The notes beneath the pieces were generated by a model. It was not told the origin of the DNA and searched no databases. It saw only the letters and a list, made by a program, of their open reading frames with translations. The translations under genes were made by a program, and so were the position numbers. This document shows, in pieces, positions 1 through 8,366 of a stretch of 61,181 nt of DNA. Location: contig JACQUC010000078.1 of NCBI GenBank assembly GCA_016210495.1, positions 1 to 61,181 of the forward strand, written 5' to 3'. How positions within the stretch are numbered: position 1 is the first letter of the stretch; each line of letters begins with the position of its first letter. This stretch comes from Chloroflexota bacterium. GTDB taxonomy: Bacteria > Chloroflexota > FW602-bin22 > JACPRP01.

Positions 1-19
1 TATATATAATTCATTTTGG

Positions 20-45
20 GCGCCAAAAAACAACATTTTTGGCGC
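20..45. repeat. Perfect inverted repeat upstream of nif3-like gene
   Basis: Arms GCGCCAAAAA (20-29) and TTTTTGGCGC (36-45) pair perfectly over 10 bp around a 6-nt loop, in an AT-rich stretch 75 bp before the Nif3-like start. It could be an operator or the terminator of a gene outside the window (the left arm is followed by A, the right arm begins with T5). The role is not decidable from this window. Confidence 0.5.
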
Positions 46-119
46 AATTTCGACGAATTTTCAAAAAAAAGTCCAAACTCGCCATTGACTTGCGGTTTGG
101 CAACCAATATCATTGCTTC

Positions 120-881
120 ATGGCCCCGAGGCAGGAGATCGTCGACTTCCTGAGTCAGTATCTCAGGGTTCAATCGATAAGAGACCTGGCGGTAAACGGG
201 TTGCAGGTCATCGGCAAGCCGGAGGTCCAGCGCCTTGCGCTGGGCGTCAGCGCCAACCTGGCGCTGTTCGAGGAGGCCCTCGCCTGGAGTGCCGACGCCG
301 TCTTGGTCCACCACGGCCTTTTCCTGCGCGACGAGCCGCGGCGGATCGACGCCATCCTCAGGGCGCGGCTGAAACCGCTTTTCGACGGCGACGTCAACCT
401 GCTGGCCTATCACCTGCCCCTGGATGCCCATCCCGAGGTCGGCAACAGCCTGCAGCTCGCCCGGCGGCTGGGCCTGGACATCCTCTCCCAGGACTTCGCG
501 CCGTTGGACGGTGCCTATCTAGGCGTGATCGCGCAGACGCCTCGCAGGATGCCTTTGAACGACTTTGTAGCGCAAGTGAACGCCGTCTTGGGAGGGACCT
601 CCGTGGTATTATCTCACGGGCCGGGGGAAGTGCAGAGGCTGGCCATCACGGCCGGAGGCGGGGCGAGTGAGGTGATGGAGGCCATCAACGCGGGCTGTGA
701 CCTGTATCTGACGGGTGAGGCCAGAGAGCCGACCCAGGCCCTCTGTCGCGAGGGGAACATCAACTACGTCGCCGCCGGCCACCACAACACCGAGAAGTTC
801 GGCGTCGTCGCCCTGGGCGAGGTGCTATCCAAGAGGTTTGGGCTGCAAGTGCGCTTTGTAGACGTGCCCAACGCCCTGTGA
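120..881 (+). CDS. Nif3-like dinuclear metal centre protein (DUF34/YbgI family)
   Basis: A cytosolic protein of about 253 aa in the Nif3/YbgI family, which forms ring-shaped hexamers with a two-metal site. The family has been linked to GTP cyclohydrolase-like or metal-chaperone roles, but its function is unsettled. Visible family motifs are the VHHGLF metal-binding histidines near residue 65, YHLPLDAHPEVGNS around 100, and GHHNTEKFGV near the C-terminus. The open frame extends upstream to 39, but the ATG at 120 (MAPRQEIVDFL) matches the usual family N-terminus. The extra 27 upstream codons are Lys/Phe-rich and unlike the family. No good Shine-Dalgarno precedes either start. It stands alone, followed by a repeat-filled gap. 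Confidence 0.85.
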   Translation: MAPRQEIVDFLSQYLRVQSIRDLAVNGLQVIGKPEVQRLALGVSANLALFEEALAWSADAVLVHHGLFLRDEPRRIDAILRARLKPLFDGDVNLLAYHLPLDAHPEVGNSLQLARRLGLDILSQDFAPLDGAYLGVIAQTPRRMPLNDFVAQVNAVLGGTSVVLSHGPGEVQRLAITAGGGASEVMEAINAGCDLYLTGEAREPTQALCREGNINYVAAGHHNTEKFGVVALGEVLSKRFGLQVRFVDVPNAL

Positions 882-994
882 TTGTTTGGCCGGGCAAGCG
901 CTTTTTCCTTCGGCGGACTAAAGTCTCGCGTCAACCCGCCTGGCAGGCGCACGCTGGATCGTGGGTTGACGCGACCCCCCTCCGCCCCACCCGC

Positions 995-1069
995 GCAGGC
1001 TAAAGCCTGCGGCTACAAGTGTTGCGGCCCTGGGTCCGCAACACTTGTAGCCGTCCGCCCTAGGCGGAC
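995..1069. repeat. Composite triple-hairpin intergenic repeat, copy 1
   Basis: Three adjacent palindromes: GCAGGC-TAAA-GCCTGC (995-1010); a perfect 17-bp inverted repeat starting GGCTACAAGTGTTGCGG (1011-1027 with 1036-1052, 8-nt loop); and GTCCGCC-CTA-GGCGGAC (1053-1069). A second, diverged copy lies at 37930-38003, and modules recur near 7125-7244. It sits between the convergent nif3-like and kinase genes, so it may also act as a bidirectional terminator. Confidence 0.8.
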
Positions 1070-1127
1070 GCGTGCCCGTATGCCTGCCGACCCTGCCGGC
1101 TAACTGCTGTGTACTGGCCCAACGCCC

Positions 1128-2906
1128 CTACGCCACCGGCAGCGCAACATAGAACGCACTGCCCTTGCCCACCTCGCTGTCGACCCAGATCCTCCCCCCG
1201 TGCGCCTCGATGATCAGGCGCGCGATGTAAAGGCCCAGGCCGATCCCTTCCTGGCGATAGCCCGTCTTGGCCCTGTAAAAGCGCTGGAAAAGGTGCGGCA
1301 GGTCATCAGCCGCAATCCCGACGCCCCGATCCCGCACGCACACCACGGCGTCGCCATCCTCCCGCGCAACCTCGACAAGTACCGGAGCCTGCGCCGACGA
1401 GTACTTCAAGGCGTTGGAGATAACATTTGTGAACGCTCGCTCGATGCGACTGAGGTCGACCGCCACCGGTGGCACCCATTCCGAGCTAACTACGTTGATA
1501 CGCTGCTGATCCTCCTGTGTCCCTATGCGCTGCGACAGGCTCGACATCAGGTCAAGCAGGTCCGCCGTGTCTTTGTGCAGCTCGAGCTGGCCCGACTCCA
1601 GGCGCGAGGATTCGACCAGATCCTGGATCATCTCGTTCATGCGTCTCGCGTTGTACAGGACGTGCTCGGCTCGGCCAGCCTCAGGCTCGAGGCCCTGCTG
1701 AGCCAACGACCGCGCCAGCAACTGCGCATGGCCCATCAGGCCCGTAAGAGGATTTCGCAGGTCGTGGGAGATGAGGTGAAGGTATTCCTCCCGAAGCCGC
1801 TCGGCCTGCTTGCGCTCCGTTATGTCGTGGAAGATCAGCACGCCGGCGACGATGCGCCCCTTGCGATCCCGGATCGGGGCGGAGTTGTGCGCGGCCACGC
1901 CACGCGTTCCGTCAGAGCGCTCGAACTCTATCTCCTCGCCGGACACCACCTCGCCCTTTAGGATCGAGCGCAACAGGGGCCACTCATCGGGCCTATACGG
2001 CGTCCCATCGGCGTGAAAGCCCAGGTTACGGCTGTACTGCTCGATGTCGGCTGCGGGCAGGAGCGGTGCCTGCAAGATCGACGACACCTGTTCATTGGTA
2101 ATGATCATCTTGCCGGATGAGGCCTCCGCCACGAGCACCCCGGCGGGCATTTGCTGGAATACCGCCTGCAACAGCGCCCGTTCGGTTTGCAGCTCTTCGA
2201 GCAGCCGCTCGCGCTCGTCTCCCAGCCGTTGGAGCTCGGCACTACGCTCCTCTGCCTCTTGGGCCTTTTCCGTGGCCTGGACGCTGGCGATGGTCAGCAG
2301 GCTGTTGGCCTCGCGCAGCTTCTCCAGCAGTTCCTCGCGCTCCTTCTCCATCTGCTTGCGCTCGGCTATCTCGGCCTGCAGGTCTCTATTAGCCTCTGCC
2401 AGATCGGCTGTTCGTTCCGCGACCCTTTGCTCTAGCACCGCGTGCGCTTCGCTCAGCTCGGCGTGAGCCCGGCGCAGCTCCTCGTGCGCTATCTTCAGCG
2501 CCGCGTCGGCTTCTCTGCGCTCTCGCCGGACTGCTGCCTCGCGCAGCTCCCGCTCCACCGCCGGAACCAGCCTCGACAAACTGCCCTTCACGATGTAGTC
2601 GTGGGCGCCCGCCTTCATCGTTTCGACCGCGGTTTCCTCGCCCATCTGGCCTGACACGACGATAATTGGCACGTCGATGCCTCTCGCCTGTGCCAGTCGC
2701 AGCGCGTCCGGACCGCTAAAGCGTGGCATCACGTAGTCCGAGATGATGATTTCCCACCCCTGCTGGTTCAGGGCGGCGTTCATAGCTTCAGCCGAATCCA
2801 CGAGCTCATGAACGGGATCGTACCCGCCTTGCCGCAGCTCGCGCAGCAGCAACTCGGCGTCGATTTTGGAATCCTCGACGATGAGGACGTGAAGCGGTTT
2901 CGTCAC
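1128..2906 (-). CDS. Hybrid receiver-PAS sensor histidine kinase
   Basis: A predicted soluble signalling protein of about 592 aa. A response-regulator receiver domain comes first (residues 4-125; phospho-acceptor Asp57 in ISDYVMP). A long charged coiled coil follows (about 130-255), then a PAS domain (260-385), then a HisKA/HATPase core with H-box HLISHDLRNPLTG, N-box TNVISNALKYS, G1 DRGVGIA and G2 GIGLGLYIARL. No membrane segment is seen. The GTG at 2906 is chosen because AGGTGG lies 6 nt before it. The TTG at 2924 overlaps that SD region. A receiver at the N-terminus suggests it relays phosphate from another kinase, possibly the neighbouring one. The signal sensed is unknown. Confidence 0.9.
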   Translation of the reverse strand: MTKPLHVLIVEDSKIDAELLLRELRQGGYDPVHELVDSAEAMNAALNQQGWEIIISDYVMPRFSGPDALRLAQARGIDVPIIVVSGQMGEETAVETMKAGAHDYIVKGSLSRLVPAVERELREAAVRRERREADAALKIAHEELRRAHAELSEAHAVLEQRVAERTADLAEANRDLQAEIAERKQMEKEREELLEKLREANSLLTIASVQATEKAQEAEERSAELQRLGDERERLLEELQTERALLQAVFQQMPAGVLVAEASSGKMIITNEQVSSILQAPLLPAADIEQYSRNLGFHADGTPYRPDEWPLLRSILKGEVVSGEEIEFERSDGTRGVAAHNSAPIRDRKGRIVAGVLIFHDITERKQAERLREEYLHLISHDLRNPLTGLMGHAQLLARSLAQQGLEPEAGRAEHVLYNARRMNEMIQDLVESSRLESGQLELHKDTADLLDLMSSLSQRIGTQEDQQRINVVSSEWVPPVAVDLSRIERAFTNVISNALKYSSAQAPVLVEVAREDGDAVVCVRDRGVGIAADDLPHLFQRFYRAKTGYRQEGIGLGLYIARLIIEAHGGRIWVDSEVGKGSAFYVALPVA

Positions 2907-3147
2907 TTGCTTCCACCTTTTCAAGCCAGTTGTCTATGCCCTTGGCAGCGCGCCCAAGGATGAAAACGCGGGGACGTTCACCGCAGAGGGCGCAGAGATT
3001 TTGAACCACTCATTGACGCAGATGACGGATTACGCAGATTACCAGATCACCGAGATTCCATATCTGTGAAATCCCCTAATCAGCTTAATCTGCGGTTCAG
3101 ACCCCGTCTGCGCTCTCTGCGGTCTCTGCGGTTGAAGTATTTTCGTG
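2907..3147. other. Intergenic spacer with repeat, between two kinase genes
   Basis: This holds strings related to 'TTAATCTGCGGTTCAGACC' and 'CTCTGCGGTCTCTGCGGTTG', a repeat type also present at 18755. The spacer therefore does not look like a normal operon junction, although both kinases face the same way. Confidence 0.5.
3063..3103. repeat. 41-bp dispersed repeat, copy A
   Basis: The segment starts TCTGTGAAATCCCCTAAT and ends CTGCGGTTCAGACC. It matches 18755-18795 at all but two positions. Similarity resumes downstream (TGCGGTTGA...TTCGTGCTA at about 3129-3150 and 18799-18825), so the duplicated unit is probably about 80-90 bp. Confidence 0.8.
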
Positions 3148-4812
3148 CTACGCTAGCAAAGTGAAATAGAACGTCGCTCCACCTTCCAATGCTCCTTCCG
3201 CCCATACGCGCCCACCGTGCCGACTGACAATGCGCTGTACGGTGGCAAGTCCGATGCCGGTGCCGGGGAACTCTCCTTCCCCGTGCAGTCGTTGGAAGGG
3301 GCCGAACAGCTTGCCGGCATACCCCGGCTCGAATCCCGCGCCGTCGTCGCGCACGTAGTAGGCCCGGCTGCCTTCGTGCTCGGTGGCGCCAAACTCTATT
3401 TTGGCCGTTGGGCGTTTCGAAGTGAACTTCCAGGCGTTTTCCAGCAGGTTCTCCAGTACCACTTTCAGCAGCCGAGCGTCCCCGTTCGCCATCAGTCCCA
3501 GGGCGATAGCAAACTCCACGGACCGCTCGGGCTCGGCGAGCTGCAGCCCTCGCGCGACCTGGCGTGCCAGCTCGCTCAGATCGACCCGCCCTCGGCGCAT
3601 CTCCCAGCGGGCAATCCGGGACAGTTCGAGCACGGCGTCGATGAGCTGTCCCATCCGCTGGCTCTCCTGGCGAACGAATGCCAGGTATCTCTTACCCTGG
3701 TCGTCCAGTAAGTCGGCGTAGTCCTCCAGGAGCGCATTGGCGAAGCCGTCTATCCCCCGCAGCGGTGCTCTGAGATCGTGCGAAACGGAGTAGGCAAAGA
3801 GTTCCAATTCCCTGTTGGCGGCGTTCAGCTCGGCTACCTGCCGCTGGATCTGTTGGAGCAGCCACTCACGCTCGGTGATGTTGCGCCACACGGTCAGCGC
3901 GCCGACCACCTTGCCATCTTTACATAGCGGCGAGCCGGAGGCAAGGATGCTGAACTCCTCTCCGTTGACGTTCGTAAACAGGAATGCCTCCTCGCCCACC
4001 GTCTCGCCTCGTAGCGCCCGCACCGAAGGGAGATCGGCGGGGGCAACAGGCCGCCCGTCGACATGGCGAACCTTTAGCGTCTTCCTGAGGGTCTCCCGGT
4101 CGCCACCAACCGGATCTAACCCTAGTGCGGCGATTTCGGCCTGGTTGCACTTGACGGGAACGCCCTCGGCGCTGTATACGGTCACCCCGTCGGTCATCGC
4201 ATCGAACACGGCGTCAAGCTGGGCCCTCTGCCGCTCCGCCTCGTCTCTAGCCTCAATGTGCTGAAACCCAAGCGAGGCCAGCGTGGCCAGTTGCGTCAGC
4301 AGCGCCTCGTCCTCAGCCGTGAAGTCGCCCTCTGCCTTATCGGAGACCATGATGAGCCCGTTGGCCTGGCCGTCGGTACCGGTCAGCCGGACGCCCAGTA
4401 GCCCGCGCACGGGCGCGTGCCCCTCCGGCAGTCCCCACCATGCCGGATGTCGCAAGAGCTCTGCGTCCGTCAGGCGAATCGAGCTCTGCTTCTGAATCAG
4501 GTCGAGGTACACGCCGCCTTTGGCGACGGCGAAGACCTCGCCGGGCGGGCAAGGCATCCGCTCCTCAGCCCTGGAAGTAGCGCCAATCTGGAAAACGCCG
4601 TCCCTGTAGCCGTGCCCGGACACGCCGATCTTCGCTTCCGTCAACTCACGAGCTGCGTCCACCACCTTCCGCAGCATCCCTTCCAACGTGGTCTCGGCCA
4701 GTACCACTGAGGACACACGGATTAGCGCGTTGAGGCGAGAAAGATGCTCTCCACGCTCCTCAGCCAGCCGCTGCGCTTCTCTCAGTTCACCGGGCTCGCA
4801 ATTCTCACTCAC
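3148..4812 (-). CDS. GAF-PAS sensor histidine kinase
   Basis: A predicted cytosolic kinase of about 554 aa. It has an N-terminal GAF-like domain (about 20-190), a PAS domain (about 200-325), a linking coiled coil, HisKA with SVSHDLRAPLRGIDGF (phospho-His in SHD), and HATPase_c with N-box ENLLENAWKFTS, G1 DDGAGFEPGY and G2 GTGIGLATVQRIV. The H-box style resembles phytochrome-type kinases. The GTG at 4812 is preferred over the ATG at 4833. The SD AAGGAGGTGG lies inside the first codons of the longer version and is well placed for the GTG. No transmembrane segment and no cognate regulator adjoin it, except the receiver domain in the next gene downstream. Confidence 0.9.
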   Translation of the reverse strand: MSENCEPGELREAQRLAEERGEHLSRLNALIRVSSVVLAETTLEGMLRKVVDAARELTEAKIGVSGHGYRDGVFQIGATSRAEERMPCPPGEVFAVAKGGVYLDLIQKQSSIRLTDAELLRHPAWWGLPEGHAPVRGLLGVRLTGTDGQANGLIMVSDKAEGDFTAEDEALLTQLATLASLGFQHIEARDEAERQRAQLDAVFDAMTDGVTVYSAEGVPVKCNQAEIAALGLDPVGGDRETLRKTLKVRHVDGRPVAPADLPSVRALRGETVGEEAFLFTNVNGEEFSILASGSPLCKDGKVVGALTVWRNITEREWLLQQIQRQVAELNAANRELELFAYSVSHDLRAPLRGIDGFANALLEDYADLLDDQGKRYLAFVRQESQRMGQLIDAVLELSRIARWEMRRGRVDLSELARQVARGLQLAEPERSVEFAIALGLMANGDARLLKVVLENLLENAWKFTSKRPTAKIEFGATEHEGSRAYYVRDDGAGFEPGYAGKLFGPFQRLHGEGEFPGTGIGLATVQRIVSRHGGRVWAEGALEGGATFYFTLLA

Positions 4813-5102
4813 CGGGGACCACCTCCTTGGCATACTGGTGGCTTTCTCGACGGTAAATTCAATATACCAAACAACGGATTCTTGCGCAATCCATAGACTG
4901 GATCGTCGATTCCGTAGACGTGCAGATTCACATGTGCTATCCTTGCCACGACCGGCGACCCGCCGCCGGCATTGTTGCCGCTTCCACGCCGCTGGCCGAA
5001 TCCCCTTGTCTACGGACGCGCGTCGGACTCCTCATCCCTGCGTCTGCTAGATGGCGGCACGGGATGGCCGTCGGCCTTGGCGCGAACACGAGGAGGTGCT
5101 GC

Positions 5103-6434
5103 TTGAGCGTAACGGCAAGGCTGGACAGGTTGCCCCTCAGCAACTTTCATTTGAAGATCGTGGTGGTCGCCGGTTTGGCCTGGATGTTCGGCGCCGCAAG
5201 CTTCACCATGGTCTCCTTCGTATTCCCGGTGATCGTTGGTGCGTGGGCGTTGTCGCCGGAGGACGTCGGCATCATCGGCACCCTCCAGTCGGTGGGCATG
5301 CTTGTTGGCTCAATTCTGGTCGGTCTGGTCGCCGATCGCGTCGGCAGAAAGGGACTGCTGCAAATCGTGTTCTTGACATTCGCCATCGCCAATGGAGCGT
5401 CCGGCCTGGCGGTGGACGTGCCGAGCCTGGCGGCGCTGCGGTTCGTCGTCGGGTTCGGCCTGGGCGGCATGTTCCCCGTGGGCAGCACTTTGGTCAGCGA
5501 GCTATCGCCCTCCAAACACCGGGGCATGATGATGGTGGGCCTCGACTCGTTCTGGGCCTGGGGCTCGATCGCCGTGTCGCTGGGGGCGTACCTTTTGATA
5601 CCGACCCTGGGCTGGCAGGTGTCCTTCCTGATCACAGGTCTGGCTGCCCTCTACGTCCTTGTCCTCAACCGCGCGCTGGTGGAGTCGCCCCGCCACCTGA
5701 TCACCAAAGGCCGGGGCGAGGAGGCCGAGGCGCTGGTGCGTCGCGTCGAGGCCGTGTATTACCGGGACGACCTGCCGCCCGCGGCGGCACACGAGCCAGG
5801 CGCCGGCACGACGTATGCAAATGTAGGCCTTGGCAGCCTGTTGCGTCCCCCTCTGCTTAAAAGAACGATCTGCGTTTGGACCGCTAATTTCGCTGTGGTC
5901 TACACCTACTTCGGCCTGTTCATCTGGCTGCCCACATTACTCGTCTCTGCCGGCTACGGGTTGGCGCAGTCGTTCATCTTCGTGCTCATCATCAACCTGG
6001 GGCAGGTGCCTGGATATCTCATGACGGCCTATTTGGTGGATCGTGCGGGCAGAAAGTTGATGCTGGTGCTGGGTTTTCTGCTCTACGGCATCGTGGCGTA
6101 CCAATTTGGGCGTGCCAGCGGCGAGGCCGAAATAATCCTCTGGGGTCTCCTGATCTCCTTCCTCAACTCCGCCGTCTTTGCCACCGTATACGCGTACACC
6201 CCCGAGCTCTATCCGACCTGGGCTAGAGCGACGGGAACGGGCGCCGCGGTTGCTCTAGGCCGCATCGGCGCCATCATTGCGCCCATCGTGATCGCGCGGA
6301 TACTGGGAGCCTGGTCCATGGACTACACCCTCGTGTTCGTCGTCATCGCCGCCCTCCTGATCTACACCTCCCTCACCGTGCTCCTCCTGGGCGAAGAAAC
6401 CAAGGGCCGAAGCTTGGAGAAGATAGCGGGTTAA
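5103..6434 (+). CDS. MFS transporter (sugar/aromatic-acid porter type)
   Basis: A 12-helix major facilitator of about 443 aa. The A-like motif appears after helix 2 (GLVADRVGRKG) and again in the second half (YLVDRAGRKLM). PELYPTWARATGTG near helix 10 and a C-terminal GEETKGRSLE resemble sugar-porter and aromatic acid:H+ symporter families. The start is TTG at 5103, giving MSVTARLDRLPLSNFH. AGGAGGTG at 5091-5098 fixes it, and the family usually begins this way. The upstream in-frame extension to 4920 lacks transporter features. The substrate cannot be told from sequence. It is divergent from the kinase gene, so regulation by it is possible but unproven. Confidence 0.87.
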   Translation: MSVTARLDRLPLSNFHLKIVVVAGLAWMFGAASFTMVSFVFPVIVGAWALSPEDVGIIGTLQSVGMLVGSILVGLVADRVGRKGLLQIVFLTFAIANGASGLAVDVPSLAALRFVVGFGLGGMFPVGSTLVSELSPSKHRGMMMVGLDSFWAWGSIAVSLGAYLLIPTLGWQVSFLITGLAALYVLVLNRALVESPRHLITKGRGEEAEALVRRVEAVYYRDDLPPAAAHEPGAGTTYANVGLGSLLRPPLLKRTICVWTANFAVVYTYFGLFIWLPTLLVSAGYGLAQSFIFVLIINLGQVPGYLMTAYLVDRAGRKLMLVLGFLLYGIVAYQFGRASGEAEIILWGLLISFLNSAVFATVYAYTPELYPTWARATGTGAAVALGRIGAIIAPIVIARILGAWSMDYTLVFVVIAALLIYTSLTVLLLGEETKGRSLEKIAG

Positions 6435-6439
6435 CCCCC

Positions 6440-6496
6440 GGCGGCCCCGTGGGCCGCCGTACCCGTACCCCCACCCGTAGCCGTACCCCTCAGGGT
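6440..6496. repeat. REP-like palindromes left of the transposase
   Basis: GGCGGCCC-CGT-GGGCCGCC (6440-6458) follows the MFS stop codon. It is followed by CCGTAGCCGTACCC and ACCC-CTCA-GGGT (6485-6496). The same order of modules (GGCGGCCCC hairpin, CCGTAGCCG, ACCC/GGGT hairpin) is found on the other side of the RAYT gene at 7197-7244. Confidence 0.75.
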
Positions 6497-6527
6497 GCGC
6501 GTGCCCGTTCGCCTGGCGAGATGCCCG

Positions 6528-7034
6528 CTAGGCCCGCCCACGCCCTCGACATGGCAACCCCCCAAGCACATCCTCTAGCCTGCAACCGATCGCGCCCTTA
6601 AAAGGATATTGCTCCCACTCCGTTACCAGACCTGCTCTACAAGAGTTATCCAGTATGTACCTTACGTGTTTGGCGATGTCCTCACTGTGGCGAAAGATGT
6701 GATCGTGGAAGTCCTTCTGCCAAACGACCCCCGGCCGTTGCCGCGCCAGCCAATAGCCGCTCCTTTGTTTGAACTCAACCACTGTTTCCCAAATGTTTGC
6801 GGTGGGACTTTCTCCCTGGAGAATCACATGCAGGTGATCCGGCATAAAGCAGTAGATGCCCACAATGCAAGACCAGCGCTCGGCCGCCGCACGTAGGATA
6901 TTGATGAAAGCGCCCACGACCTCATGGTCGGTGAATAGACGCACACGGTTGTCGACGCAGATCGTAAATGCGGCAATCACCTCACCGTGGTATGCTTGCC
7001 TGGGTAGCCGATGGTGCTTCTCACGGATCTTCAT
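6528..7034 (-). CDS. REP-associated tyrosine transposase (RAYT, Y1/HUH family)
   Basis: A single-strand DNA transposase/endonuclease of the TnpA-REP group, 168 aa, of normal length. The HUH metal site is MPDHLHV (His67, His69). The candidate catalytic tyrosine is Tyr126 in HVRYILDN, where most relatives have YxxxNP. WQKDFHDHIFR at 105-115 is the usual preceding motif. The start ATG is preceded by AAGGAG. The gene is bracketed by REP-like palindromes at 6440-6496 and 7125-7244, as expected for a RAYT that processes its own REP family. It appears intact. Confidence 0.9.
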   Translation of the reverse strand: MKIREKHHRLPRQAYHGEVIAAFTICVDNRVRLFTDHEVVGAFINILRAAAERWSCIVGIYCFMPDHLHVILQGESPTANIWETVVEFKQRSGYWLARQRPGVVWQKDFHDHIFRHSEDIAKHVRYILDNSCRAGLVTEWEQYPFKGAIGCRLEDVLGGLPCRGRGRA

Positions 7035-7124
7035 TTGTGTGCTCCTTGCATCACGAACGGTCCCCGCCCTTTTTTCCGAGCGTGGACGTGCCTGGCAACT
7101 ACTTCGCCATCCGAACGGTCCCGC

Positions 7125-7244
7125 GCACCCTGAAGGGTGCGGCTACAAGTGATGGCCCGCCGGGCCACCGCACCCGCGCCACCACACCCCTGCCCCGGCG
7201 GCCCCACGGGGCCGCCGCACCCGTAGCCGCACCCTTTAGGGTGC
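7125..7244. repeat. REP-like palindrome cluster right of the transposase
   Basis: Four hairpins in series: GCACCC-TGAA-GGGTGC (7125-7140), followed by GGCTACAAGTG; TGGCCC-GCC-GGGCCA (7153-7167); GGCGGCCCC-AC-GGGGCCGCC (7197-7216); and GCACCC-TTTA-GGGTGC (7229-7244). The last contains the TAA stop codon of the adjacent glycosyltransferase gene (7236-7238). Confidence 0.8.
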
Positions 7245-8366
7245 GCTCGTCCGCCTGCTGCACCGGTGCACTTCCCTGTACACCTCCGCCGTACGCTCCA
7301 CCATCATTTCCTTCGACAGCTCTCGCTCGGCACGGGCCCTGGCGGCCCGACCCATCCGCGCGCGAAGCTCGTGGTCGGCGAGCAGATCGGTAATTGCGTC
7401 CACCAGCGCATCGGAGTTCGCCGGCGCCACCACCAGACCGGTCTCGCCGTGGAGGTTCACCCACGTCGTACCCGTGCCCACGTCGGTGCAGACCACCGGC
7501 TTGCCGCAGGCCATCGCCTCCACCAGCACAGTCCCAAAAGCCTCGCTGCGATGGGTCGCCGGGAGCACAAACACGTCGCAGGCGTGGTAGTAGGCCGGCA
7601 AGACCTCGTCGCCCACCTCTCCCGCAAAGACGACCTTGTCCTGCAGCCCCAGCTCGATAACCAACCTCTTGAGATCCTCCTCCTGCGGGCCTCCGCCGAC
7701 CAGCAGCAGCCTGGCCGGTATCCGCGGCATGACCTTGATGAGATGTTGCAGGCCCTTGTAATAGCGGAACAGGCCCACGAAGAGCAGAAGTGGTCCCGAA
7801 TGCACCCGCCTGATCTCTTCCACCAGCCGCGAATCCACGTTTTCGAATCGTTCAATGTCGACGCCCAAAGGAATGACCACGCATTTCTCCGCATGCTTGC
7901 TCAGGAATCGTGAGCTGCGGACGTAGTTGGGCGAGGTGGCGATCAATCGGTCCGCCCGGGCCAGGACCCGCTGGAGCATGGGCTCGTACAACCGCAGCAG
8001 CCGCTTCTGGCTCACGATGTCGCTGTGGTAGGTCATCACCATCCCGGGGCTGCGCCCGAACAAAAGGTGGGCCAGCTCGCCCATAGGGTAGGGAAAATGC
8101 AAGTGCGTTATATCGGCCTTGCTGCGGGCTACCTCCCACCACAGGCGCAAGCTCATGGGCGTGCGCGCCAGCGTTAGCTGCTGTCCCGCCCTGACTACCG
8201 TCACGCCGTCGAGTACCTCGCGGGTCGTCGCGCGCCCTGTGCTGGCAACGAGCACGTTCACCTCGAACTCGCCCGTCCCTACCAGCTCTCTACAAAGAAG
8301 CCTGACGTGGTTCTCGATGCCTCCCTGCGTCGGGAAATAGTTCTTGTAAACGTGCAGGATCTTCAC
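7236..8366 (-). CDS. Glycosyltransferase family 4
   Basis: A predicted GT-B fold retaining glycosyltransferase of about 376 aa, cytosolic or membrane-peripheral, likely acting on surface polysaccharide or glycolipid. The N-terminal Rossmann half starts [20 protein letters not shown]. The C-terminal GT1 domain shows FVGLFRYYKGLQHLI, GGGPQEEDL and the nucleotide-sugar site RSEAFGTVLVEAMACGKP (the E-x7-E type signature). GTG at 8366 is chosen because it overlaps the upstream stop by 4 bp (GTGA) and begins at the conserved strand. The gene is translationally coupled to the next GT4 gene. Its stop codon lies inside a REP-like hairpin, so the last residues may be repeat-derived. Confidence 0.88.
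   Translation of the reverse strand: MKILHVYKNYFPTQGGIENHVRLLCRELVGTGEFEVNVLVASTGRATTREVLDGVTVVRAGQQLTLARTPMSLRLWWEVARSKADITHLHFPYPMGELAHLLFGRSPGMVMTYHSDIVSQKRLLRLYEPMLQRVLARADRLIATSPNYVRSSRFLSKHAEKCVVIPLGVDIERFENVDSRLVEEIRRVHSGPLLLFVGLFRYYKGLQHLIKVMPRIPARLLLVGGGPQEEDLKRLVIELGLQDKVVFAGEVGDEVLPAYYHACDVFVLPATHRSEAFGTVLVEAMACGKPVVCTDVGTGTTWVNLHGETGLVVAPANSDALVDAITDLLADHELRARMGRAARARAERELSKEMMVERTAEVYREVHRCSRRTSAP

Noticed and set aside
1200..1961. Long plus-strand frame opposite the hybrid kinase
   Set aside because: Antisense to conserved HisKA/PAS codons, with no recognisable domain.
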